This document shows, piece after piece, positions 35,929 to 45,313 of a stretch of 64,000 nucleotides of DNA (the first letter of the stretch is position 1; every line of letters begins with the position of its first letter). Under the pieces are notes generated by a model. That model made no database searches, was not told the DNA's origin, and saw nothing but the letters and a program-made list of their open reading frames with translations. This DNA comes from Pelagadaptatus sp034112445. Its GTDB lineage: Bacteria; Pseudomonadota; Gammaproteobacteria; Pseudomonadales; Cellvibrionaceae. The DNA lies in assembly GCA_034112445.1 (NCBI GenBank), contig JAWUVI010000001.1, forward strand, positions 59,800 through 123,799, written 5' to 3'. The translations under genes were made by a program, and so were the position numbers.

Positions 35929-37473
35929 TTACCAAGTTTGAGTTGATTTGAATTTCTCAAGTGCGGCTTTGAAACCAGATTCGATTTCATCATTGTAATT
36001 GCCGGTGTCATTAACTTTCTTCATCAGATCAGCGTGCTCGCCATTCATGTAAGAAAGTAGGGCGTCTTCAAACGAACTGATTTTTTGGATTTCTACATCT
36101 TGCAAAAAGCCTTCGTTAGCTGCGTATAAAACCACACCCATATCAGCAATACTCAGTGGTGAATATTGCTTTTGCTTCATCAATTCAGTAACTCGAGCAC
36201 CATGATCTAGTTGGGCTTTAGTCGCATCATCCAAGTCAGAAGCAAACTGAGAGAAAGCTGCCAATTCACGATACTGTGCAAGAGCTGTACGAATACCACC
36301 CGACAGCTTCTTGATGACTTTGGTTTGTGCAGCACCACCAACACGAGATACAGATATACCTGCATTCATCGCTGGACGTACACCTGCGTTAAACAGATCC
36401 GACTCTAAGAAAATCTGACCATCGGTAATTGAGATTACGTTAGTTGGTACAAACGCTGATACATCGCCACCTTGAGTTTCAATAATAGGTAAAGCGGTCA
36501 TTGAACCCGTTTTTCCTTTTACTTCACCGTTAGTGAATTTTTCTACATAGTTAACATTTACCCGCGAAGCACGCTCAAGCAAACGTGAATGCAAATAAAA
36601 CACATCACCAGGGTAGGCTTCTCGACCAGGAGGACGACGAAGAAGTAGCGATATTTGGCGATAAGCCCAAGCTTGCTTGGTTAAATCATCATGAACAATC
36701 AATGAATCCTGACCGCGATCACGGAAGTATTCTCCCATGGTGCTACCAGCAAATGGCGCTAAGAACTGCATTGCTGCCGGGTCAGAAGCCGTGGCTGCAA
36801 CAATAATCGTGTGACCCATTGCGCCATGCTCTTCTAACTTACGAACGACAGCGGCAATAGACGATGCTTTCTGACCAATCGCAACATAGACACACTTAAT
36901 ACCGGTGCCTTTTTGGTTGATAATTGCATCAATGGCTATGGCTGTTTTACCTGTCTGACGATCACCAATAATCAACTCACGTTGACCACGACCAACAGGC
37001 ACCATGGCATCAACTGATTTCAAACCAAACTGCACAGGCTCGTCTACTGATTGACGTTCAATTACGCCAGGAGCAATTTTTTCAATCGCATCAGTTTGAG
37101 TGTGACCAATAGGCCCTTTACCATCAATGGGGTTACCGAGCGCGTCAACTACGCGTCCCAACAACTCTTCACCAATTGGCACTTCAAGTATTTTGCCTGT
37201 GCACTTACACGTTTGACCTTCAGCTACACCTTGGTAATCACCTAGGACAACTGCGCCAACGCTATCGCGCTCCAAGTTGAGGGCCAAGCCATAAACACCG
37301 CCCTCAAACTCAACCATTTCACCATACATCACGTCTTCTAAACCGTGAATACGAATAATACCGTCCGTTACCGAAACGACAGTGCCCTCATTTTGGGCTT
37401 TAGCAGATACATCGAGACCTTCAATGCGCTGCTTAATAATTTCACTGATTTCTGAAGGATTCAGTTGCTGCAT
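35929..37473 (-). CDS. atpA: ATP synthase F1 alpha subunit
   Basis: Non-catalytic nucleotide-binding subunit of F1. The 514 residues begin MQQLNPSEISEIIKQRIEGL and contain the P-loop GDRQTGKTAIAIDAIINQKG (about 169-188), DDLTKQAWAYRQISLLLRRPPGREAYPGDVFYLHSRLLERA in consecutive conserved pieces, and the VISITDGQIFLE and RVGGAAQTK motifs. AGGAACAG lies before the ATG. It follows atpH by 31 bases. Confidence 0.98.
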   Translation of the reverse strand: MQQLNPSEISEIIKQRIEGLDVSAKAQNEGTVVSVTDGIIRIHGLEDVMYGEMVEFEGGVYGLALNLERDSVGAVVLGDYQGVAEGQTCKCTGKILEVPIGEELLGRVVDALGNPIDGKGPIGHTQTDAIEKIAPGVIERQSVDEPVQFGLKSVDAMVPVGRGQRELIIGDRQTGKTAIAIDAIINQKGTGIKCVYVAIGQKASSIAAVVRKLEEHGAMGHTIIVAATASDPAAMQFLAPFAGSTMGEYFRDRGQDSLIVHDDLTKQAWAYRQISLLLRRPPGREAYPGDVFYLHSRLLERASRVNVNYVEKFTNGEVKGKTGSMTALPIIETQGGDVSAFVPTNVISITDGQIFLESDLFNAGVRPAMNAGISVSRVGGAAQTKVIKKLSGGIRTALAQYRELAAFSQFASDLDDATKAQLDHGARVTELMKQKQYSPLSIADMGVVLYAANEGFLQDVEIQKISSFEDALLSYMNGEHADLMKKVNDTGNYNDEIESGFKAALEKFKSTQTW

Positions 37474-37504
37474 GCTCTGTTCCTCAATTTCCTAAATCGC
37501 TTGA

Positions 37505-38041
37505 TTAGGAGTTCATTGCTTCGGCAAGCTTGGTCAAACGACCTCTTACCGAACCGTCAATTACTGTATCACCCGCTCGAATCAATGCACCACCCAACAG
37601 AGATGTATCTACTGTTGTGGTTACATTTACTTCACGATCCAGCTTGGCACTTAATGATTTTGCTAATCTGTCTTGCAGTTCGCCGGTTAGCTCGTAAGCC
37701 GTTGTTACTACAACATCTACTGATTTTTCACGCTGGGCTTTAAACAACTCAAACAATTGTTGAACTTCAGGTAACAATTGTAATCGTTGATTAGTAGCCA
37801 AAACAGAAATTAAGTTAGATGCTTTAGTATCAATCTCCTCACCACAAACATCAAAAATAGCTTTCGCTTTCTGACTAGACGTTAATGCGGGTGAAGTTAT
37901 GGCTTTAACCATTCCGTCGTGCTGAGTAACAGCAGACAATAGCGCCAACATATCAGACCATTTTTGCAATTCATTGCCAGCGTCCGCACTTTCGAATGCT
38001 GCTTTTGCATAGGGTCTTGCTAACGTTGTAAGTTCAGCCAT
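37505..38041 (-). CDS. atpH: ATP synthase F1 delta subunit
   Basis: Peripheral-stalk subunit joining F1 to the b subunits. The 178 residues begin MAELTTLARPYAKAAFESA, the conserved N-terminus, and end with the C-terminal signature DTSLLGGALIRAGDTVIDGSVRGRL (in part). It is 13 bases downstream of atpF in the canonical BEFHAGDC order. Confidence 0.97.
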   Translation of the reverse strand: MAELTTLARPYAKAAFESADAGNELQKWSDMLALLSAVTQHDGMVKAITSPALTSSQKAKAIFDVCGEEIDTKASNLISVLATNQRLQLLPEVQQLFELFKAQREKSVDVVVTTAYELTGELQDRLAKSLSAKLDREVNVTTTVDTSLLGGALIRAGDTVIDGSVRGRLTKLAEAMNS

Positions 38042-38054
38042 TTTATTACCTCAC

Positions 38055-38525
38055 TTACAGTTCGGCGGCTAACTGGTTTACCAGCTCGCTATTAGCGTTT
38101 TTGTCGATCGACGCACCCAGTACTTTCTCAGCACCAGCTAACGCCAAAGCAGCAACCTTACCGCGAAGCTCTTCTTTCGCACGGTTAACTTCTTGTTCGA
38201 TCTGAGCTTCAGCCGCTGTTTTCAAACGGTTGCCTTCAACAATCGCCTGATCTTTGGCTTCATCAACAATCTGACCAGCACGCTTATTGGCCTGATCAAT
38301 AATTGCCGCCGCTTCTTCTTTAGCTTCACGCAGTTGATGAGTTGCTTTCTTTTTCGCAAGCTCAAGATCTTTGTCAGCTCTGTCTGCAGCTTCCAGACCA
38401 TCGGCAATTTTCTTTTCACGCTCTTCCATGATGGCGATAAGCGCTGGCCATACAAACTTCATGCAAAACAACACAAAGAACGCAAACGAGATCGTTTGGC
38501 CAATCAAAGTTAAATTAATGTTCAC
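38055..38525 (-). CDS. atpF: ATP synthase F0 b subunit
   Basis: Stator stalk subunit. The 156 residues begin MNINLTLIGQTISFAFFVLF with one membrane helix (about 5-28), then FVWPALIAIMEEREKKIADGL and a long charged coiled coil. The start codon is GTG with AGAGGTG upstream. It follows atpE by 46 bases. Confidence 0.97.
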   Translation of the reverse strand: MNINLTLIGQTISFAFFVLFCMKFVWPALIAIMEEREKKIADGLEAADRADKDLELAKKKATHQLREAKEEAAAIIDQANKRAGQIVDEAKDQAIVEGNRLKTAAEAQIEQEVNRAKEELRGKVAALALAGAEKVLGASIDKNANSELVNQLAAEL

Positions 38526-38571
38526 ACCGACACCTCTTATTTAATAAAAGTTACTAAAGGTAGTGGTGGGA

Positions 38572-38820
38572 TTAACCTGCCAAGCCTGGTGCAACAACGA
38601 AGATAAGGTACATACCAATACCAACACCAATCATTGGTACCGCATCTAACAAACCAGCCATTAAGAACATTTTACCTTGCAAAGCAGGGCCTTGTTCTGG
38701 TTGGCGAGCCGAACCTTCAAGCAATTTTCCGCCCAAAAGACCAAAACCAACTGCTGTACCCAAAGCACCCAAACCGATAAGTAGTGCACTAGCGATATAA
38801 ACTAAACCAAGAGCTTCCAT
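38572..38820 (-). CDS. atpE: ATP synthase F0 c subunit
   Basis: Ring-forming proteolipid that carries protons or sodium ions. From ATG 38820, with GGAG seven bases upstream, it has 82 residues in two hydrophobic helices joined by the polar loop EGSARQPEQGPALQGK. The second helix FLMAGLLDAVPMIGVGIGMYLIF has aspartate as the ion-binding carboxylate in LLDAVP. The pattern looks like a proton-type ring, but coupling ion cannot be decided from this alone. A TTG four codons earlier is not needed. Confidence 0.96.
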   Translation of the reverse strand: MEALGLVYIASALLIGLGALGTAVGFGLLGGKLLEGSARQPEQGPALQGKMFLMAGLLDAVPMIGVGIGMYLIFVVAPGLAG

Positions 38821-38878
38821 TGTTTTCTCCAATTAAATTGAATGTTGATATTAAAAGTTAAAGTTGTAAACCTGTTGG

Positions 38879-39787
38879 CTAATGACTCTCATCTACATCA
38901 TGAGCCATAGCCATATATACGGTTGTTAAAACCATAAATACAAATGCTTGTAAGGTAATCACCAAAATATGGAAAACCGCCCAAGCCCACTGCAATACAC
39001 CACCAAACACACCAAAGACCAAACCGGCGGAGTATAGTAGAGCAATCAGAATAAAGATCATTTCACCCGCATAAAGATTTCCGAACAATCGCAAACCTAG
39101 TGAAATAGGCTTGGCTATTAAACCAACTATTTCTAAAAACAGATTAAAAGGTATCATTACTGGGTGATTAAACGGGTGCAAAGCCAACTCTTTAGCAAAT
39201 CCACCAATGCCTTTGTTTTTAATACTCAAACCAATCATGAGCAAAAACACACCAATAGCCATACCCAGCGTTGCATTAGGATCTGTAGTTGGAACCACTT
39301 TAAAAAACAAATGCGGGTCACCTGAAATATTGGCTGCAGCTAAAGGCAACCAATCTATCGGAATCAAATCCATTAGATTCATCATAAACACCCACACAAA
39401 AATGGTTAGCGCCATTGGGGCTACCAATTTGTTGGTGTAATGAAACGTGTCTTTAACAGTACTATCGATAAACTCAACAACCAACTCAACAAAACTTTGT
39501 AAGCCTTTTGGGACGCCTGCTGTTGCGCTTTTAGCGGTTTTCATAAATAGAAAACTAAAAAGAAAACCAAGAAATAATGACCAACCCATTGTATCTAGGT
39601 GGATTGCCCAAAAACCCATATCTGCAGCTTCTTGTGATGTATGAGCCAATGTCCACGTAGACTCAGATAATGTGTGGACACTACCTTCCGCATCTACTCG
39701 CTCATAACCTGCAGGTAACTTCCCGTAAGCCATGTTTTGCAGGTGATGCTGAATGTAACCTGTTTGAGTTAATTCTTCGCTTGCCAT
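38879..39787 (-). CDS. atpB: ATP synthase F0 a subunit
   Basis: Stator membrane subunit that forms the ion half-channels. From ATG 39787 it has 302 residues, beginning MASEELTQTGYIQHHLQNM. The conserved helix SLGLRLFGNLYAGEMIFILIA holds the essential arginine, and FHILVITLQAFVFMVLTTVYMAMA is the last helix. NLMDLIPIDWLP is also typical. The frame is open to 39838, but conservation begins at MASEE. It follows atpI. Confidence 0.96.
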   Translation of the reverse strand: MASEELTQTGYIQHHLQNMAYGKLPAGYERVDAEGSVHTLSESTWTLAHTSQEAADMGFWAIHLDTMGWSLFLGFLFSFLFMKTAKSATAGVPKGLQSFVELVVEFIDSTVKDTFHYTNKLVAPMALTIFVWVFMMNLMDLIPIDWLPLAAANISGDPHLFFKVVPTTDPNATLGMAIGVFLLMIGLSIKNKGIGGFAKELALHPFNHPVMIPFNLFLEIVGLIAKPISLGLRLFGNLYAGEMIFILIALLYSAGLVFGVFGGVLQWAWAVFHILVITLQAFVFMVLTTVYMAMAHDVDESH

Positions 39788-39873
39788 AATTGTCTCAAGC
39801 ACCTTTGATTTAAATGTTGTAAAAAATCTCTTTTGCAAGAGAGCTTTTACAACCCATAAAACGCCAATGACTG

Positions 39874-40248
39874 CTAGTACTGCTTAATTACCCGAGCTGT
39901 TAAGTACAACTGAAGTAACACCATTAAAACATAAGAAATAAAGACATCTCTTACATTTAAGTTTTCAAACCACAAAAACGTTACAGAAAAACCAACCAAC
40001 GTCAGTATGAATTTTCCTGCCTCACCCCTATAAAACGACTGAGTGATCTTTTGTGTAGAGCTTGCACCCAAATAGCGAAATGCATACACAGAAAAATAAG
40101 CGTGTGGAATAATCGCTATTGTTCCACCCAATAAAAACGATTTCCATATGATTTCGGTAACAAAGAATAACCCCAGTATTATTAACAAAAGTATCGCTAT
40201 TTGAATCAACGATACTGTCAGTACTTTTGGTTTTTCTATGCTGGTCAA
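39874..40248 (-). CDS. atpI: ATP synthase assembly protein AtpI
   Basis: Small membrane protein that helps assemble the c-ring. Starting at TTG 40248, with AGGAA six bases upstream, it has 124 residues, almost exactly the usual 126, and four hydrophobic helices (from about residue 10). GGTIAIIPHAYFSVYAFRY is the typical middle block. The frame runs to 40332, but a near-consensus promoter predicts transcript starts at about 40335, leaving no leader for that start. It is the first gene of the atp operon. Confidence 0.88.
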   Translation of the reverse strand: MTSIEKPKVLTVSLIQIAILLLIILGLFFVTEIIWKSFLLGGTIAIIPHAYFSVYAFRYLGASSTQKITQSFYRGEAGKFILTLVGFSVTFLWFENLNVRDVFISYVLMVLLQLYLTARVIKQY

Positions 40249-40341
40249 AACATATTCCTGGCATTTATTACGACTATTTCTAATAGGCTTAAAAATACCA
40301 ATCGTTTTCACTAACTTCTGTTTGCCATCCAAAGCGCGAGA

Positions 40342-40370
40342 ATTATAGAGGTAAGGTTGTGTGCTATCAA
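40342..40370 (-). promoter_or_regulatory. Sigma-70 promoter of the ATP synthase operon
   Basis: On the minus strand TTGATA is followed after exactly 17 bases by the perfect -10 box TATAAT. The expected start near 40335 gives a leader of about 87 bases before the TTG of atpI. The -35 box departs from TTGACA at two positions at most. Confidence 0.85.
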
Positions 40371-40428
40371 CCTAAAGGGTTGTTTTTTGTAACTATTTAG
40401 CTCTGTTTTTAGTGTTTGTGGGTGCTAA

Positions 40429-41346
40429 CTATTCGGTTTTGTACCCCAAGTGAGCTAAAATCCCATCCAATTCGTCCAAGTTGTTATAACTTAAAACCAA
40501 TTTACCTTTGCCTTTTGCACTGTGACCAATGCTAACCGGCACACCAATTTTTTCAGATAAGTTTGTTTCTAGCCGCTTGAGATCGGTACTTACATCTTGC
40601 TCTGGGGGTTTTTTCGTTACTTCTCCTTGCTGTATTTTTCTAACGAGCGCTTCTGTCTGGCGTACCGATAGGCCTTTAGCAACAACTTGTCTTGCTACCG
40701 ACCTTTGTTCGCTACTATCAAGCGATAATAATGAGCGGGCATGGCCCATTTCTAAATCGCCGTGCTCTAACAGCTTTTTTACATCATCCGTTAAAGAGAT
40801 AAGTCTTAATAAATTTGTAACCGTGGTTCTTGATTTTCCAACCGCCTGGGCAACTTCTTGATGGGTTAACTCAAACTCATCTTGTAGTCTTTTTAATGCG
40901 AACGCCTCTTCAATTGGATTGAGGTCTTCTCTTTGAATATTCTCAATCAAAGACATGGCTATCGCTGCCTCATCGGGAACTTCTCTGATGACACAGGGTA
41001 TTTTATCTAAACCGGCTAACTGAGTTGCTCGCCAACGCCTTTCACCGGCAATAATTTCATACCGATCTTCACTGATAGGGCGCACTACTATTGGCTGCAT
41101 AACCCCTTGGGCTTTAATAGAATCAGCCAACTCCTCTAACGCTTCGGGGTGCATATCTCGACGAGGCTGATACTTTCCTCGCTGAATATACTCAACCGGC
41201 AATTCGGCTAATTTACCGTCTTGGGATTCCGCAATGAAATCAGAGGCTTCTGTAGCGGATGAAATAGCTTCTTTAGCAGTTGAACCTGTTGAACCGCCCA
41301 ATAAAGCTTCTAAACCACGACCCAGCCCTTTTTTTCTTGATGCCAT
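40429..41346 (-). CDS. parB: Chromosome-partitioning protein ParB
   Basis: CTP-dependent DNA clamp that loads at parS and spreads to organise the origin region. The 305 residues contain the N-terminal KGLGRGLEALLGG, the conserved PRRDMHPEALEELADSIK, the CTP-binding GERRWRA (101-107), the helix-turn-helix LTHQEVAQAVGKSRTTVTNLLRL (about 165-187) and a C-terminal dimerisation segment ending in NLDELDGILAHLGYK. It lies 75 bases downstream of parA. Two matching parS sites lie in recF, about 11-12 kb away. Confidence 0.96.
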   Translation of the reverse strand: MASRKKGLGRGLEALLGGSTGSTAKEAISSATEASDFIAESQDGKLAELPVEYIQRGKYQPRRDMHPEALEELADSIKAQGVMQPIVVRPISEDRYEIIAGERRWRATQLAGLDKIPCVIREVPDEAAIAMSLIENIQREDLNPIEEAFALKRLQDEFELTHQEVAQAVGKSRTTVTNLLRLISLTDDVKKLLEHGDLEMGHARSLLSLDSSEQRSVARQVVAKGLSVRQTEALVRKIQQGEVTKKPPEQDVSTDLKRLETNLSEKIGVPVSIGHSAKGKGKLVLSYNNLDELDGILAHLGYKTE

Positions 41347-41421
41347 TTTTGAACCTTTAAATAAATTTTTCTATGATGTGAATCGTATGTTTTTTGCTAA
41401 AAATTAAAGTGCTTCGTTAAT

Positions 41422-42201
41422 TTATTCTGCCAACGCTTTTTCATTGCGTCGTAATATCTCTCCAGCCAAAGCTAAATAAGCGATAGCACCTTTTGATTGA
41501 CGATCATAAACAAGAGCCGGTTGTCCAAAACTTGGGGCTTCAGCTAAACGCACATTTCTTGGGATACAAGTTCGGTACAGCTGCTCTCCAAAATACTCTG
41601 AAAGCTGCGAGCTAACATCCATAGTCAAACTACTTCGCGGGTCATACATTGTTCGCAATATTCCCTCAATGGTTAACTTGGGGTTAAGGGTTTGTTGAAC
41701 TTGATTGATTGTGCCTATTAATGCTGACAACCCCTCTAAAGCATAATACTCACACTGCATAGGGATTAGCACACCGTGGCAAGCAACTAGAGCATTCAGA
41801 GTTAACATGTTTAATGATGGCGGACAGTCAATAATTACGTAATCAAACTCACTGGTGATGTTATTTATAGCTCCGCGTAAACGTTTATCTTTGTTATCAA
41901 AGCTCAACATTTCTACTTCTGCGGCGGTTAAATCTCCATTTGCAGGCAGTACCATAAATTTTCCAGATGGAGATTCAACAATAGCTTGATCTGCTCTACA
42001 GGCTCCTGTCAGTACATCATATATTGATAGCTGTAGTTCGTTTTTATTCACGCCACTACCCATGGTAGCGTTACCCTGAGGATCAAGATCAATTAACAGA
42101 ACTTTCTTTTTTGTTGCGACTAATGATGCTGCCAAATTCACACTGGTTGTAGTTTTACCAACACCGCCTTTTTGATTTGCTACCGCATAAATTCTGCTCA
42201 A
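41422..42201 (-). CDS. parA: Chromosome-partitioning ATPase ParA
   Basis: Walker-type ATPase that moves ParB-bound origins. The 259 residues begin MSRIYAVANQKGGVGKTTTS, with the deviant Walker A KGGVGKTT at 11-18, then DLDPQGNATMGSG and the Walker B VIIDCPPSLNMLTLNAL. The start is TTG with AGGAAG upstream, one base after the rsmG stop. There is no N-terminal DNA-binding domain, as expected for chromosomal ParA (Soj type). Confidence 0.95.
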   Translation of the reverse strand: MSRIYAVANQKGGVGKTTTSVNLAASLVATKKKVLLIDLDPQGNATMGSGVNKNELQLSIYDVLTGACRADQAIVESPSGKFMVLPANGDLTAAEVEMLSFDNKDKRLRGAINNITSEFDYVIIDCPPSLNMLTLNALVACHGVLIPMQCEYYALEGLSALIGTINQVQQTLNPKLTIEGILRTMYDPRSSLTMDVSSQLSEYFGEQLYRTCIPRNVRLAEAPSFGQPALVYDRQSKGAIAYLALAGEILRRNEKALAE

Positions 42202-42202
42202 G

Positions 42203-42913
42203 TTAACTTCCTTTCAAACAATTATTTTCGGGGATAGTAATTTCTTTGGGATCTAAAGACGCTACTGACCTAATTAATATCAAATGTCTCTCGCCCTCTT
42301 CTTGAGGAACTTGCAACGGCAAGCAACGACAAACTTCGTAAGTATTATCGAGCTCTTTTAATTCTTCGGTTGGGTAAACGCCTTTCATTGCATAAAAAAA
42401 CCCGTCCTTTTCTAACAAATGATGACAGTAATTTGTCATGTCTTTTAAGCTAGCAAAGGCTCGACTAACAACGCCGTCAAACTTATCTATTGGTTGGAAT
42501 TTTTCTACACGAGAGTTATGCACGGTAGCATTTTTCAACTTTAACTCTGTTATAACTTGAAAAAGAAAGCGTGTTTTTTTCCCATTACTATCAAGCAGAG
42601 TAATATTCTTTTCTGGAAATAATATCGCCAAAGGTATACCTGGTAGCCCACCACCAGTACCTACATCAATGATATTAGAGCCTTGTATGTGCGATACCAC
42701 CGCTAAGCTATCAAGCAAGTGACGAGACACCATGCGATCGACATCTCTAATAGCGGATAGATTATAGGCTTTGTTCCATTTTTCAAACAGCAACAAATAG
42801 CGTAATAATAATTCAGCTTGCTGGTCGTCAATGATAACTGATAACTCATTAGCCCCAGTTAATATTTTTTGCTTGAGTAAGCTGTTTTTTTTACTCTCAA
42901 TTTTATCAATCAA
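42203..42913 (-). CDS. rsmG: 16S rRNA (guanine-N7) methyltransferase RsmG
   Basis: Methylates G527 of 16S rRNA with S-adenosylmethionine. The 236 residues contain WNKAYNLSAIRD, the SAM-binding NIIDVGTGGGLPGIPLAILFP (in pieces, about 80-100) and VVSRAFASLKDM. The start is TTG, overlapping the mnmG stop as TTGA, with AAGG upstream; no ATG exists in the first hundred bases of the frame, so coupling to mnmG is likely. Confidence 0.94.
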   Translation of the reverse strand: MIDKIESKKNSLLKQKILTGANELSVIIDDQQAELLLRYLLLFEKWNKAYNLSAIRDVDRMVSRHLLDSLAVVSHIQGSNIIDVGTGGGLPGIPLAILFPEKNITLLDSNGKKTRFLFQVITELKLKNATVHNSRVEKFQPIDKFDGVVSRAFASLKDMTNYCHHLLEKDGFFYAMKGVYPTEELKELDNTYEVCRCLPLQVPQEEGERHLILIRSVASLDPKEITIPENNCLKGS

Positions 42914-44799
42914 GATACCTTACTCTTTTTAATTAAACCGCGCTTTTTTAAATAAACTAATAACAAAGATACCGCTGCATGCGTAACCCCTGGAATACGT
43001 GATGCACGTGCTAATGTTTGGGGTTTTGCTGAAATTAATTTTTGTTTAACTTCATTTGATAATCCTTCTACACCAGAATAATCAAAATCACAGGGTATCA
43101 ATGTATTTTCATTGTGTCTCAGACGATCTATTTCACCTTGTTGGCGATCTATATAACCAGAGTATTTTGTTTCTATCTCTACTTGCTTAGCAACTAACGG
43201 CGGTAACTCTACTGACCCTTTTAAATGGCCAACGTCTTCGTAAGTAAGCTCGGGTCTCTTTAATAAATCATGCAACGAAAACTCACGAGTTAATGGTGAT
43301 TTTAATTTACTCTCCAACTCATTAGCTTCTGGACTATTTGCGTGAATCCAGGTTTGTTTTAAACGTTGTTGTTCTTGCTCAATGGCTTCACATTTTTCAT
43401 TAAATATCCGCCACCGATCATCATCGATTAAACCTAGCTCACGGGCTTTTTTAGTTAAACGTAAATCTGCATTATCCTCTCTGAGTAACAAACGATACTC
43501 AGCGCGACTGGTAAACATGCGGTAAGGCTCTATGGTTCCTAATGTAATTAAATCATCTACCAAGACACCGATATAAGCTTCATCGCGACGCGGGCACCAA
43601 CTGTCTTTACCTTGCACTCTAAGTCCAGCGTTAATTCCCGCCAACAAACCTTGGGCACCAGCTTCTTCGTATCCGGTTGTCCCATTAATTTGACCAGCAA
43701 AAAATAAACCCTCGATATATTTATTTTCTAATCCGTATTTCAAATCCTGTGGATTAAAAAAATCATACTCAATGGCATAACCCGGTCTGGTTATATGTGC
43801 TTGCTCAAAACCTTTTATTGAATGGACTAAATCCAACTGCACATCAAACGGCAAACTGGTTGATATTCCATTTGGGTAAAGTTCATAAGTACTTAACCCT
43901 TCTGGCTCTATAAATATTTGGTGAGAATCTTTATCTGCAAAACGTTTAACTTTATCTTCAACCGAAGGGCAATAACGAGGACCCACACCTTCAATAATTC
44001 CCGAATACAAGGGAGAGCGATCTAAACCATTTAATATAATATCGTGAGTTTTTTGGTTAGTGTGTGTAATCCAACAACACACCTGTTCTGGGTGATCTGA
44101 TTGCTTGCCTAGATAAGACATTATTGGGGTAGGGGTATCACCATACTGTTTTTCTAATTGGCTAAAATCGACACTTCTAGAATCAATTCTTGGTGGCGTT
44201 CCCGTTTTAAGTCTATCAACTCGCAACGGTAATTCTCTTAAACGATGCGCCAGAGCTATTGATGGTGGATCTCCGGCCCGACCGCCTGAATGATTCTCTA
44301 AACCAATATGTATTTTACCACCAAGGAATGTCCCGACAGTCAAAATCACAGAAGAGGCAAAGAATTTAACCCCCATCTGAGTGACAACCCCTGTGACTTT
44401 GTTACCTTCAACGATCAAGTCATCTGCAGCTTGTTGAAATATATCTAAATTTTCTTGGTTTTCTAATATTTCCCGAATAGCCGCTTTATACAGCGCCCTA
44501 TCTGTTTGTGCTCGTGTCGCTCTAACGGCAGGGCCTTTCCGTGAATTTAAAACCCTAAATTGGATACCGGCCTTATCAGTTGCAAGTGCCATAGCACCGC
44601 CCATAGCGTCTATCTCTTTTACTAAATGGCTTTTCCCAATACCCCCAATAGCTGGGTTACAAGACATTTGGCCTAACGTCTCAATATTGTGAGTCAATAA
44701 AAGCGTACGGCACCCCATTCGTGCAGATGCTAAACAAGCTTCAGTTCCGGCGTGTCCACCGCCGATAACAATAACATCGTAAGGTTTTTGATAATCCAT
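42910..44799 (-). CDS. mnmG: tRNA uridine-34 carboxymethylaminomethyl enzyme MnmG (GidA)
   Basis: FAD-dependent partner of MnmE in modifying the wobble uridine of several tRNAs. The 629 residues begin with the FAD-binding VIVIGGGHAGTEACLASARMG, and contain SCNPAIGGIGKSHLVKEIDAMGG, GLENHSGGRAGDPPS and GQINGTTGYEEAGAQGLLAG. A strong promoter lies 37-65 bases upstream, at the edge of an AT-rich tract and DnaA-box cluster. It heads the mnmG-rsmG-parA-parB run. Confidence 0.97.
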   Translation of the reverse strand: MDYQKPYDVIVIGGGHAGTEACLASARMGCRTLLLTHNIETLGQMSCNPAIGGIGKSHLVKEIDAMGGAMALATDKAGIQFRVLNSRKGPAVRATRAQTDRALYKAAIREILENQENLDIFQQAADDLIVEGNKVTGVVTQMGVKFFASSVILTVGTFLGGKIHIGLENHSGGRAGDPPSIALAHRLRELPLRVDRLKTGTPPRIDSRSVDFSQLEKQYGDTPTPIMSYLGKQSDHPEQVCCWITHTNQKTHDIILNGLDRSPLYSGIIEGVGPRYCPSVEDKVKRFADKDSHQIFIEPEGLSTYELYPNGISTSLPFDVQLDLVHSIKGFEQAHITRPGYAIEYDFFNPQDLKYGLENKYIEGLFFAGQINGTTGYEEAGAQGLLAGINAGLRVQGKDSWCPRRDEAYIGVLVDDLITLGTIEPYRMFTSRAEYRLLLREDNADLRLTKKARELGLIDDDRWRIFNEKCEAIEQEQQRLKQTWIHANSPEANELESKLKSPLTREFSLHDLLKRPELTYEDVGHLKGSVELPPLVAKQVEIETKYSGYIDRQQGEIDRLRHNENTLIPCDFDYSGVEGLSNEVKQKLISAKPQTLARASRIPGVTHAAVSLLLVYLKKRGLIKKSKVS

Positions 44800-44835
44800 A
44801 ATAGCTTTTATTTATATCTTGCAAAAAGGGCGCAC

Positions 44836-44864
44836 ATTATAGGGGTTGTTGATCACTTGATCAA
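44836..44864 (-). promoter_or_regulatory. Sigma-70 promoter of mnmG
   Basis: On the minus strand TTGATC-N17-TATAAT precedes mnmG, followed by a G+C-rich GTGCGCCC discriminator typical of stringently controlled promoters. Two GATC tetramers (44851 and 44859) fall inside the promoter, one in the -35 box. Confidence 0.85.
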
Positions 44865-44872
44865 AAACTAAT

Positions 44873-45290
44873 CTAGTTTAAAAAATATTAATTAATATAA
44901 TATATATATTTATTTATATATAAAGAATATATAAGTTTATTATTATAGTAATAAATAGAGAGCAAAATATCTGTTAATAAGTATGATTTATTCTTTTAAA
45001 ACAATAGGTTATATGAAGTTTAAAAAATGTATTTCGTGGTGGTTATAAGGGGTTAATATGGGGTTAAACTGTTGATGAATAGGGTAGTTTTCCACAGGCG
45101 AATATTAAACCTAAGTTATTCACAATTTGACCAACACGATACAACGTCTATTAAGAACAGTTTGTTAACATAGTTATACATTGGCTTATTATAAATTAAC
45201 AAAAGAGCTTATTTATCATTAAGTTAGGGGATAAACCTGTGAGTAATTGTGGATAACCTATGTAAGTTCAGTGGATAGTTATCCACAACA
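44873..45290. other. Candidate origin element 1: AT-rich tract and DnaA boxes between mnmG and mnmE
   Basis: This gap has no gene. From 44881 to 44940, 58 of 60 bases are A or T, a good unwinding region. To its right lie DnaA-box matches: TTTTCCACA (45088-45096, one mismatch), TTATTCACA (45116-45124), TGTGGATAA (45248-45256, perfect, reverse) and TTATCCACA (45279-45287, perfect). The last is part of an inverted repeat GTGGATA/TATCCAC at 45271-45286. This is the gidA-side position of oriC in E. coli. Confidence 0.65.
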
Positions 45291-45313
45291 GGTTAAATAT
45301 GAAAAAACTAAGG

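Noticed and set aside
40249..40332. Longer atpI reading frame starting at TTG 40332
   Set aside because: It would begin three bases from the predicted transcript start and exceed the family length; TTG at 40248 has a ribosome site and the right size.
40368..40388. CAACC/GGTTG stem followed by six T on the plus strand, upstream of atpI
   Set aside because: The stem is only five bases, overlaps the atpI -35 box, and no plus-strand gene precedes it.
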